Below, in pieces: positions 1 to 5,579 of a stretch of 6,924 bases of DNA (the first letter of the stretch is position 1; every line of letters begins with the position of its first letter). Location of the stretch: the NCBI GenBank assembly GCA_964465915.1, contig CAYXMJ010000161.1:1-6924 (forward strand), in the 5' to 3' direction. The notes below the pieces were generated by a model. That model was not told the DNA's origin. It saw only the letters and a program-made list of their open reading frames with translations, and searched no databases. This stretch comes from CAVPHV01 sp964465915 (lineage in GTDB: Bacteria > Actinomycetota > Acidimicrobiia > Spongiisociales > UBA5794). Position numbers and translations under genes: made by a program.

Positions 1-332
1 GCCATCTGACCGGGCGCATGATCGGCCGCCGCCCCGGTATCGAAATTGATGCCGACGCAGTCTTTGCAGCCGCGGCCGCCACCGGGACGGCGCTCGAGAT
101 CAACTGCCATCTCGACCGACTCGACGTTCCGGCCGACCTGTTGCGCCGGGCCCGCACCGTCGACGGGATCAGGTTCGTCATCTCGACGGACTCCCACCAC
201 ACGACGGAATTCGACAACCTCAAGTGGGGGGTCAGCAACGCCCGCCGCGGCTGGGTCGACAAGCGCCAGGTTGTCAACACCTGGCCGGCAAAACGGTTCC
301 TGAAATGGGCGGCCGGCAAGCGAATCCGCTGA
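1..332 (+). CDS. polX: DNA polymerase X family protein, C-terminal part of the PHP domain (5' end outside window)
   Basis: The frame is open at the left edge from base 3 and ends at TGA 330-332, leaving about 109 residues. These read as the end of the PHP (polymerase and histidinol phosphatase) domain of bacterial family X polymerases, which do short gap-filling DNA repair synthesis and carry a metal-dependent 3'-5' exonuclease/phosphatase in the PHP domain. Visible hallmarks are HLTGR near the first residues (family form HPTGR, with a metal-ligand His), LEINCHLDRLD (family form LEINxxPxRLDL), the metal-binding ISTDSHH, and LKWGVSNARRGW followed by VVNTWP. The Pro of HPTGR is Leu here. The ATG at 18 lies inside the domain and is not the start. 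A stand-alone PHP phosphatase is possible, but the ARRGW and NTW tail is typical of PolX. The nucleotidyltransferase domain should lie upstream of the window. Confidence 0.88.
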   Translation, partial: HLTGRMIGRRPGIEIDADAVFAAAAATGTALEINCHLDRLDVPADLLRRARTVDGIRFVISTDSHHTTEFDNLKWGVSNARRGWVDKRQVVNTWPAKRFLKWAAGKRIR

Positions 333-371
333 GGGGGAGCCGGGCCGCCGGTCGCGAGTTCACACTTTGGT

Positions 372-401
372 AATCGCCAATCGCTAGGGGTTGGCACGAT
401 T
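372..401. promoter_or_regulatory. Bulged inverted repeat between polX and the molybdoenzyme gene
   Basis: AATCGCCAA (372-380) pairs with TTGG-CGATT (391-394 and 397-401), leaving a 2-nt bulge (CA, 395-396) and a 10-nt loop. The CCAA at 377-380 could instead pair with TTGG at 367-370, so two folds compete. There is no T tract, so a Rho-independent terminator for polX is only one option. An operator just upstream of the next gene's putative -10 is equally possible. The dyad is seen directly; its role is inference. Confidence 0.35.
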
Positions 402-408
402 GTCGTGA

Positions 409-414
409 TATACC
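409..414 (+). promoter_or_regulatory. Possible -10 element for the molybdoenzyme gene
   Basis: TATACC in an otherwise GC-rich gap lies 17 nt before the ATG at 432, which would give a leader of about 10-12 nt. No convincing -35 is seen at normal spacing, since TTGGCA at 391-396 is only 12 nt upstream. Weak evidence. Confidence 0.25.
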
Positions 415-431
415 GTCGCCACACGGTTCTC

Positions 432-1979
432 ATGAACGAACTACCACCCCAAACTCGCCGTCCTGATCGAGGCCAGGCCGCCCTGGCCGGTGCTGCCGCG
501 GCCGGACTCTCGCTCGGTCTGACCGAATTGGCGGCCGGGCTCTTCGGGTCGGTCCCTTCGGCGGTTGCCGCCGTGGGCGGCTTGGTGGTCGATGTCGCCC
601 CCAAGGCGGTCAGGGACGCGGCGATCGCCGTATTCGGTACGGCCGACAAGGGCGCCCTCGCCATCGGCACGGCCATCATCACGCTGGTGATCGGAGCCAT
701 CGTCGGGCGCCTTGCGCTACGGCGGCCCTGGGTGGCGACCGTGGCCTTTGGCGGCTTTGCCATCCTCGGCATCGCGGCCGCCCTCACCGAGCCGCTCATC
801 TCGCCGGTGGCGACCGTCTTGGCCATCGGGTTCGCCGCCTTCGCCGGGTGGTGGGCGCTGCGCAAGCTCCTGGCGCCCCGCCGGGTCGAGTCGCCGTCCG
901 ATCACGTCCCGGCTGATGCCGGGCGCCGTCGCCTCGTGACGCAGGTCGCCGCGGTCGGCGTTGCCGCCGTCGTGGCCGGATCCGCCGGCCGCTCGATGAT
1001 CATCCGGCGTTCCGAGGAGGTCAGGGTGGATGCCACCCTTCCTGAGCCCGTGACCCGGGTACTTCCCCCCGGGCCGGACGCTGCACTCGAAGTGATCGGG
1101 CTGAGCCCGATCGTCACTCCCAACGACCGCTTCTACCGCATCGACACCGCCCTGGTCGTTCCCGGGACCAATCCGGACATCTGGCGACTCAAGGTCACCG
1201 GGATGGTGGATCGTGAGCTGGAGCTGTCGCTGGACGACCTCAAGCGGATGGAGCTGCACGAGGAATACGTCACGATCTCCTGTGTGTCGAACAAGGTCGG
1301 GGGTGGCCTCGTCGGCAATGCCAAGTGGACCGGGGTCAAGCTGACTGATGTGCTGGACATGGCCGGGGTCAACCCCGGGGCCACCCAGATTGTCGGCCGG
1401 TCGGTCGACGAATGGACCGCCGGGTTCCCGACCGAGGTCGCCTACGACGGACGGGAGCCGCTGATCGCCCTCGGGATGAACGGTGAGCCGTTGCCGCGCC
1501 GCCACGGATTCCCGGCTCGCCTGATCGTCCCGGGTCTGTACGGCTATGTCTCGGCAACGAAGTGGCTGCGGGAGATCGAGCTCACCACCTGGGAGGACTT
1601 CGACGGCTATTGGGTTCCTCGCGGCTGGTCGAAGACCGGTCCGATCAAGACCCAGTCACGCATCGATTACCCCCGCAAAGGTGAGCAGATCACCGGCAAA
1701 CCCGCCGTGGTGGCCGGGGTGGCGTGGGCCCCTACCCGAGGGATCTCGGGGGTCGAGGTTCGGTTCAACGACGGCCCGTGGATTCCGGCTCAGCTCACAA
1801 CTCCGCTGTCCGACAAGGCTTGGGTTCAGTGGAAGGCGGAGACCGTGATTGCGCCCGGAGATTACACCGTCGCCGTCAGGGCAACCGATGGGACCGGGCA
1901 AACTCAGACGTCTGAGGTGAGCGAACCTGCCCCCGATGGTGCCACCGGCTATCACCAGATCGACTTTGTGGCGGTCTGA
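432..1979 (+). CDS. Membrane-anchored molybdopterin-dependent oxidoreductase, sulfite oxidase fold
   Basis: 515 aa from ATG 432. A GTG at 405 would add nine residues, and neither start has a clear Shine-Dalgarno; ATG is preferred. Predicted membrane helices lie at about residues 16-38, 75-96, 101-121 and 124-146, with basic loops (RLALRRPW, RKLLAPRR) on the cytoplasmic side. GRRR at 164-167 then precedes a fifth hydrophobic stretch (168-187), resembling a twin-arginine signal. The outer catalytic domain has NDRFYRIDTALVVP (231-244), the Mo-ligand Cys284 in TISCVSNKVGGGL, GNAKWTGVKL, and RRHGFPARLIVPGLYG (356-371), then a C-terminal Mo-co dimerisation domain ending near 515. The family binds Mo-molybdopterin and oxidises or reduces small oxyanions or sulfoxides; the substrate here is unknown. 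No His occurs in the helices, so they should not bind b-type heme, and no MsrQ-like partner or cytochrome is adjacent. The electron partner is therefore unknown. Confidence 0.87.
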   Translation: MNELPPQTRRPDRGQAALAGAAAAGLSLGLTELAAGLFGSVPSAVAAVGGLVVDVAPKAVRDAAIAVFGTADKGALAIGTAIITLVIGAIVGRLALRRPWVATVAFGGFAILGIAAALTEPLISPVATVLAIGFAAFAGWWALRKLLAPRRVESPSDHVPADAGRRRLVTQVAAVGVAAVVAGSAGRSMIIRRSEEVRVDATLPEPVTRVLPPGPDAALEVIGLSPIVTPNDRFYRIDTALVVPGTNPDIWRLKVTGMVDRELELSLDDLKRMELHEEYVTISCVSNKVGGGLVGNAKWTGVKLTDVLDMAGVNPGATQIVGRSVDEWTAGFPTEVAYDGREPLIALGMNGEPLPRRHGFPARLIVPGLYGYVSATKWLREIELTTWEDFDGYWVPRGWSKTGPIKTQSRIDYPRKGEQITGKPAVVAGVAWAPTRGISGVEVRFNDGPWIPAQLTTPLSDKAWVQWKAETVIAPGDYTVAVRATDGTGQTQTSEVSEPAPDGATGYHQIDFVAV

Positions 1980-1997
1980 GCCCATCTCCGGCCGGCC

Positions 1998-2031
1998 GAC
2001 CGGATGGGGCCATTGGGCCCTGAAGCCGGTC
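1998..2031 (+). terminator. Two-tier hairpin after the molybdoenzyme gene, probable terminator without a U tract
   Basis: GACCGG (1998-2003) pairs with CCGGTC (2026-2031). Inside it GGGCC (2007-2011) pairs with GGCCC (2016-2020) around an ATTG loop, extendable by two G-T wobbles (2005-2006 with 2021-2022). Only A2004 and AAG 2023-2025 stay unpaired between the tiers. It begins 19 nt after the stop codon. No T run follows, as is common for actinobacterial intrinsic terminators, so termination efficiency cannot be judged from sequence. It could also act as a regulatory leader structure for the downstream gene. Confidence 0.55.
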
Positions 2032-2112
2032 CAGGCGATGAGGCACAGTGGGGGCGGCGGCCTGGTCGGGTGCGGTCGACGCATGGGTCGGGTCGTCGCG
2101 GTCGTAGCGCCC

Positions 2113-2120
2113 GAGGAGGA
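2113..2120 (+). promoter_or_regulatory. Shine-Dalgarno sequence deciding the start at 2125
   Basis: GAGGAGGA is a near-perfect anti-16S match, with GGAGG ending 5 nt before ATG 2125. It favours this start over in-frame ATGs at 1936 and 2083. An ATG at 2120 in another frame overlaps the motif itself and is too close to be served by it. It is the only strong ribosome binding site in the window. Confidence 0.75.
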
Positions 2121-2124
2121 TGAT

Positions 2125-2376
2125 ATGGGCGACCAACTTCGCCAAGTCACCGATGTGCTCCGAGTTGCGGGCGTCACGGTTGCCGACATCGCCGACCGGT
2201 CGGGATCGTCGCTACAGGACGTATCGGCCGAGCTCGCCGGACGCCACCCGATGTCGCTGCACACCGTCGAGGCCATCAGAAGTCTTGGCGGTGCCGCCTT
2301 GGCAGTGGAGATCCAGGCGATGGTGGGGCGGGCTCGTGCGGAGTACCTCGAGGAAGCCCATGCCGGGAGGCTGTGA
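2125..2376 (+). CDS. Small helix-turn-helix-like protein, possible DNA-binding regulator
   Basis: 83 aa from ATG 2125, chosen because of the strong GAGGAGGA site. Residues 17-54 have a layout like XRE or LacI-type helix-turn-helix domains: VTVADIADRSGSSLQDVS (first helix, turn, recognition helix), then LAGRHPMSLHTVEAIRSLG, which resembles the SLxTLxxIAxALG helix of XRE proteins. The C-terminal part (58-80) is a predicted amphipathic helix rich in Ala and Glu that could dimerise. No ligand or enzymatic domain is present. The gene ends 41 nt before bpa on the same strand, so co-transcription is possible, although bpa also appears to have its own promoter. I do not recognise a named family. An antitoxin-like or local repressor role is conceivable, but no toxin partner is visible. 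Confidence 0.6.
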   Translation: MGDQLRQVTDVLRVAGVTVADIADRSGSSLQDVSAELAGRHPMSLHTVEAIRSLGGAALAVEIQAMVGRARAEYLEEAHAGRL

Positions 2377-2405
2377 CTGCGCCGGTATGCGTCCGTGCGG
2401 CGTCG

Positions 2406-2411
2406 TAAGCT
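2406..2411 (+). promoter_or_regulatory. -10-like element, leaderless start of bpa
   Basis: TAAGCT matches the actinobacterial -10 pattern TANNNT and lies exactly 6 nt before ATG 2418, so transcription would begin at or next to the A of the start codon. No Shine-Dalgarno precedes the ATG. The -35 region is unremarkable. Confidence 0.45.
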
Positions 2412-2417
2412 GCAGGC

Positions 2418-2918
2418 ATGGAGCAGAACACGACGCCATCAGTAAGTGACCAGGAGCCGCTACAGCCCCAGATTGTCGACGACGACGAGACGGGAGATCA
2501 CGACGGCGACGACGGCACCTTTGTGACCGAGCCATCGAAGCTCATTCGGATCGCCTCGATGACCAGGGCCATGCTCGACGAGGTGCGCCAGGCGCCGCTT
2601 GATGAGCAGGGCCGGCGTCGGCTGCTCGAGGTGTATCGGGCGTCAATCGATCAGCTGCGCGAAACGCTGAGTCCCGACCTACAGGAGGAGTTGGCGACCA
2701 TCTTCCAGCCGCTCGAACAGGAAACGGCCAGTGAGTCGGAGCTGCGGATCGTCCAGGCGCAGCTGGTCGGCTGGCTCGAGGGCTTGTTCCACGGCATTCA
2801 GGCGTCGTTGTTCAGTCAGCAAGCGTCGGCGGCCGCCCAACTCGAGGAGATGCGGAAACGTCGCGCCCTCGAAGCCGCCACCCACGACGAGGAAACCCGG
2901 CCCGGGTTGTATCTGTGA
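2418..2918 (+). CDS. bpa: Bacterial proteasome activator Bpa (PafE)
   Basis: 166 aa, close to the 174 aa of Mycobacterium tuberculosis Bpa/PafE (Rv3780). The family forms dodecameric ATP-independent rings that dock on the 20S core particle, open its gate and promote degradation of unfolded proteins such as HspR. Features run in order: an acidic, probably disordered N-terminus (about 1-37, rich in Asp/Glu), then a helical core starting EPSKLIRIASM with EVRQAPLDE, the family signature ELRIVQAQLVGWLEGLFHGIQ near 105-125, and a helical region SQQASAAAQLEEMRKRR. The C-terminus ends GLYL where the mycobacterial protein ends GQYL; this tail inserts into the proteasome alpha-ring pockets. ATG 2418 has no Shine-Dalgarno but sits 6 nt behind a TANNNT box. 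The gene converges on the PPDK-like gene with a 7-nt gap. The proteasome subunit genes must lie elsewhere. Confidence 0.95.
   Translation: MEQNTTPSVSDQEPLQPQIVDDDETGDHDGDDGTFVTEPSKLIRIASMTRAMLDEVRQAPLDEQGRRRLLEVYRASIDQLRETLSPDLQEELATIFQPLEQETASESELRIVQAQLVGWLEGLFHGIQASLFSQQASAAAQLEEMRKRRALEAATHDEETRPGLYL
2894..2908. terminator. Palindrome at the bpa/PPDK-like convergent junction, possible bidirectional terminator
   Basis: AACCCGGCCCGGGTT is symmetric around C2901 and could form a 5-bp stem with a 5-nt loop in either strand's RNA. It lies inside the last codons of bpa, and the convergent stop codons fall within the next 35 bases. On the minus strand it is followed by a short TTTCC. The 7-nt gap between the genes leaves no other room for a terminator. 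A chance GC-rich palindrome cannot be excluded. Confidence 0.3.
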
Positions 2919-2925
2919 GAACTCT

Positions 2926-5526
2926 TCACTCCGCCGGGTCGGGGACGATCGGCGGCGGATAGCGCAGCGCTGCCTGGGCCGCGGCGAGGCGGGCGATGGG
3001 AATGCGGGGCGGGCCGCACGAGACATAGTCGACACCGGCGCGATGGAAGAACTCGATTGACGCCGGGTCCCCGCCGTGCTCGCCGCACACCCCGATGTCG
3101 AGCCCCGGATTCACCCGCAATCCCTCCTCGATGGCAATCTCGATCAGACGCCCGACGCCGTCGGGGTCGATGGTGCGAAACGGATTGGAGACGAGGATGC
3201 CCTGTTCGAGGTACCCCCGCAGGAACGCTTCCTCCGCATCGTCACGGCTCATCCCGAGCGTGGTTTGGGTGAGGTCGTTGGTCCCGAATGAGAAGAAGTC
3301 CGAGCCGAGGGCAATATCGCCCGCCACCAACGCGGTGCGGGGGAGTTCGATCATGGTGCCGATTGCCACCTCGAGGAGCCTGCCGGCGTAGTGCACCTCC
3401 TCCTCGATCATGTCCCTGACCAGGAAGAGCTCCTCGGGGAGACCGACGAGCGGGATCATCAGCTCCAGCCGGGGGTCACCACCGGCATCGAGGCGACGCC
3501 GCACGGCCTCGAGTGCCGCGAGTACCTGAACCCGATAGATCTCGGGGATGACAACGGCGAGGCGTACTCCGCGTAATCCCAGCATCGGGTTCGATTCTTC
3601 GTGCGAGCCCAAGGAGATCTCGAGCCGCTCGAGATCCTCGGTGGGGAGGCCTTGGTCGCGCCGCAACTTGAGGTCGTGTTCGACGTCGAGGCGGTCGGGG
3701 AGGAACTCGTGAAGTGGCGGGTCCAGCAGGCGGACGACGACGGGCATCCCGTCCATTGCTTCGAGGAGTCGCTCAAAGTCGCCGATCTGGAGTTCCTCGA
3801 GTGAGGCGAGAGCTGCGGCGCGTTCACTCGAGTCGGCTCCCAGAAGGATCTGTTGAACGACGGCGAGACGGTCCCCAGCGAACATGTATTCGGTTCGGGC
3901 CAAGCCGATTCCCTCGGCACCGGCATTGCGGGCCCCGATGGCGTCCTCGGGCGTGTCGGCGTTGGCCCAGACCTCGAGGCGCCGGACATCGTCCGCCCAC
4001 TCGAGCAGCCGATCGAGAGCGGGCGACCGCACCGGCGGCTCGATGTCCAGCGAACCCGAGTAGACCGTTCCGGTGGATCCGTCGATGGTGATGGTGTCAC
4101 CGGCCCCGAAGCTGTGACCAGCGATCGACATCTGCTTGAGCTCGGGGTTGATGGTCACGTTGGCGGTACCGGCAACGGCCGGGGTCCCCAGGCCGCGGGC
4201 GACCAGCACACCGTGCGAGGTGCCTCCGCCGTGGGTGGCGAGCAAGCCGGCGGCCACCCGGACACCGGCGACGTCCTCCGGCAGAGCTTCCCGGGTGACC
4301 AGGATCACCGAGCGGCCGGCACTCGCGGCTTCGACGGCAGCGGCGGCATCAAAGACGAGTTCGCCCGCCGCCGCGCCCGGTGACGCTGCCGCTCCGGTCG
4401 CAAGCGGGCTGGGCAGATGATGCGGGGCGAGGTGGGGATGGAGCATCCCGTCGAGTTGCTCGGGGTCGATGCGCAACATCGCTTCGGCCTTTGTGAGCAA
4501 ACCCTCATCGACCATGTCGACCGCCGAGCGCACCGCTCCCTGCGGTGCTTGTTCGGCGCGGCGTGCCTCGACCAGCCACAGCTCGCCACGTTCCCTCACA
4601 AACTCGACTCGCACCACCTCGCGTCTGGCTTGTTCGAGGGTCTCGAGCGCTGCGGTGAGGTTGTGATGCGACTCGTGGTCGGCCTTGGCGAGGTCGGCAA
4701 TACCTGGATAGAGCAGCTGAGATTTGGGGCGGCTCGCCCCGTCGATGTAGACGCCACCGGGCATCGGGTGGCCGTCGACTGGATCCCGGCTGAAGGCAAC
4801 TCCGGTGCCGCTGCCACCTGGTGCGTTGCCAAGAACCATCAGGTGGGCGACGGCGGCGGTGCCGAGGTCGTCGAGGATGCCGCGCCGGCGCCGGTACTCG
4901 CGGGCGGGCCGCCGGTCCCACGACTCGAACACCGCTTCGACGGCTTCACGCGCTTGCTCTTCGAGCGTGGCCGGGATGGGTCGCTGGGACTCTTCGACGA
5001 TGAGCGCGGCCATGGCATCGCCGGCGATGATGAGCCCGGCTGCGTCGAGGCCGCTGGGGTCCTCCACTCCGCGGGTCTGGCACACCTCGGCCACAACACT
5101 CTCAATGCGGTGGCGCGGTACGCGCCGCACCGTTCCGGCAAAGCCCTGGAGGAAGCGGCGTCGCACGTCCGCCGCAAATTCCTCAGACCCCCACTCCACG
5201 AGCTGGTGGTACGAGTCATCGGTCACGCCGACGTAGAGCACGGTTCCCATCACCCCCGGCATCGGCACCGAAGGGCTGGAGCGGACGGCCAGCAGCGGCG
5301 GCCGGGCGTGGGAAGCGGCGACCCGCTCGAGGTGAGTCACTACCTGGTCCCAGGTGTCGCCGGGAAGGTCTCCGGTCTGCAGGAAGCGGCGGCAGGCAAC
5401 GGCACTGATGCTGCAGCCTGGGGGAACCCGCAGACCCAGCGCGGTCATCTCGGTCAACGATCGGCCGCGGTCGCCGATCAACTCTGGGTCGGTGCTCGCT
5501 TCGTCAAAGCCCCAGACGTACTTCAT
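2926..5526 (-). CDS. ppdK: Pyruvate, phosphate dikinase-like protein with diverged ATP-grasp domain
   Basis: 866 aa from ATG 5526 (GTG 5532 is an alternative), near the family's usual 870-880. PPDK interconverts ATP, phosphate and pyruvate with AMP, pyrophosphate and PEP in the cytoplasm. The N-terminal ATP-grasp domain (about 1-340) starts KYVWGFDEA. Its nucleotide loop is GDRGRSL (18-24) instead of GGKGANL, MPGVMGT (89-95) replaces MPGMMDT, and the GE(F/Y)LINAQGEDVV strand is replaced by PGGVYIDGASRP near 256. Arg82 in VRSS and GSGTGVAFSRDP (238-249) remain. The swivelling domain has THGGGTSHG with phospho-acceptor His438. The C-terminal PEP/pyruvate barrel looks intact: LARTEYMF (Arg544), VRLLDPPLHEFLP (Arg599), NPMLGLRG, GTMIELPR (Glu727), FSFGTNDLTQ (Asn750), GVCGEHGGDP (Cys814). 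The gene follows the kinase gene by 53 nt. True PPDK activity is plausible but not assured. Confidence 0.88.
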   Translation of the reverse strand: MKYVWGFDEASTDPELIGDRGRSLTEMTALGLRVPPGCSISAVACRRFLQTGDLPGDTWDQVVTHLERVAASHARPPLLAVRSSPSVPMPGVMGTVLYVGVTDDSYHQLVEWGSEEFAADVRRRFLQGFAGTVRRVPRHRIESVVAEVCQTRGVEDPSGLDAAGLIIAGDAMAALIVEESQRPIPATLEEQAREAVEAVFESWDRRPAREYRRRRGILDDLGTAAVAHLMVLGNAPGGSGTGVAFSRDPVDGHPMPGGVYIDGASRPKSQLLYPGIADLAKADHESHHNLTAALETLEQARREVVRVEFVRERGELWLVEARRAEQAPQGAVRSAVDMVDEGLLTKAEAMLRIDPEQLDGMLHPHLAPHHLPSPLATGAAASPGAAAGELVFDAAAAVEAASAGRSVILVTREALPEDVAGVRVAAGLLATHGGGTSHGVLVARGLGTPAVAGTANVTINPELKQMSIAGHSFGAGDTITIDGSTGTVYSGSLDIEPPVRSPALDRLLEWADDVRRLEVWANADTPEDAIGARNAGAEGIGLARTEYMFAGDRLAVVQQILLGADSSERAAALASLEELQIGDFERLLEAMDGMPVVVRLLDPPLHEFLPDRLDVEHDLKLRRDQGLPTEDLERLEISLGSHEESNPMLGLRGVRLAVVIPEIYRVQVLAALEAVRRRLDAGGDPRLELMIPLVGLPEELFLVRDMIEEEVHYAGRLLEVAIGTMIELPRTALVAGDIALGSDFFSFGTNDLTQTTLGMSRDDAEEAFLRGYLEQGILVSNPFRTIDPDGVGRLIEIAIEEGLRVNPGLDIGVCGEHGGDPASIEFFHRAGVDYVSCGPPRIPIARLAAAQAALRYPPPIVPDPAE

Positions 5527-5532
5527 GGGCAC

Positions 5533-5538
5533 AGTTAA
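5533..5538 (-). promoter_or_regulatory. -10-like element, leaderless start of the PPDK-like gene
   Basis: On the minus strand TTAACT ends 6 nt before ATG 5526, the same geometry as at bpa. No Shine-Dalgarno is present. The hexamer has T rather than A at its second position and there is no clear -35, so this is moderate evidence. It would allow transcription independent of the kinase gene. Confidence 0.4.
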
Positions 5539-5557
5539 GCCTGATTCCGCGAGCGGC

Positions 5558-5572
5558 GGGTCCGTTCGACCC
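5558..5572. promoter_or_regulatory. Perfect 5-bp inverted repeat between kinase and PPDK-like genes
   Basis: GGGTC-CGTTC-GACCC on the + strand. It lies 7 nt past the kinase stop codon and is centred about 39 bp upstream of the PPDK-like ATG, overlapping where that promoter's -35 would be. It could be a short terminator for the kinase transcript (no T tract) or an operator for the PPDK-like gene. Its outer arms resemble the palindrome at 6762-6775, but its length is one base longer. Confidence 0.35.
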
Positions 5573-5579
5573 TTCCCTA

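Noticed and set aside
367..396. TTGGTA and TTGGCA as -35 boxes for the molybdoenzyme gene
   Set aside because: Spacing to the only -10-like hexamer (TATACC, 409-414) is 36 and 12 nt, both outside the normal range.
391..406. Near match to a sigma-54 promoter (TTGGCACG-N4-TCGT)
   Set aside because: The -24 part is perfect, but the -12 element lacks the GC dinucleotide (GT instead), and Actinomycetota generally lack sigma-54.
717..1505. Minus-strand open frame (262 codons) within the molybdoenzyme gene
   Set aside because: Shadow frame rich in Gly, Pro, Asp and Arg with no domain; the + strand frame is a recognised enzyme.
1936..2124. 63-residue N-terminal extension of the small HTH-like protein
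   Set aside because: It would overlap the end of the molybdoenzyme gene, runs through the hairpin at 1998-2031 and has no ribosome site, whereas ATG 2125 has a near-ideal one.
2120..2449. Overlapping + frame starting ATG 2120, which also sits near the GAGGAGGA site
   Set aside because: The ATG overlaps the Shine-Dalgarno itself, the translation is Arg/Ser-rich shadow sequence, and it would run into bpa.
4417..5538. Long + strand open frame (373 codons) opposite the PPDK-like gene
   Set aside because: It is an antisense shadow of a high-GC gene. The minus-strand frame has clear PPDK motifs throughout, while this one shows no recognisable domain and has no ribosome site.
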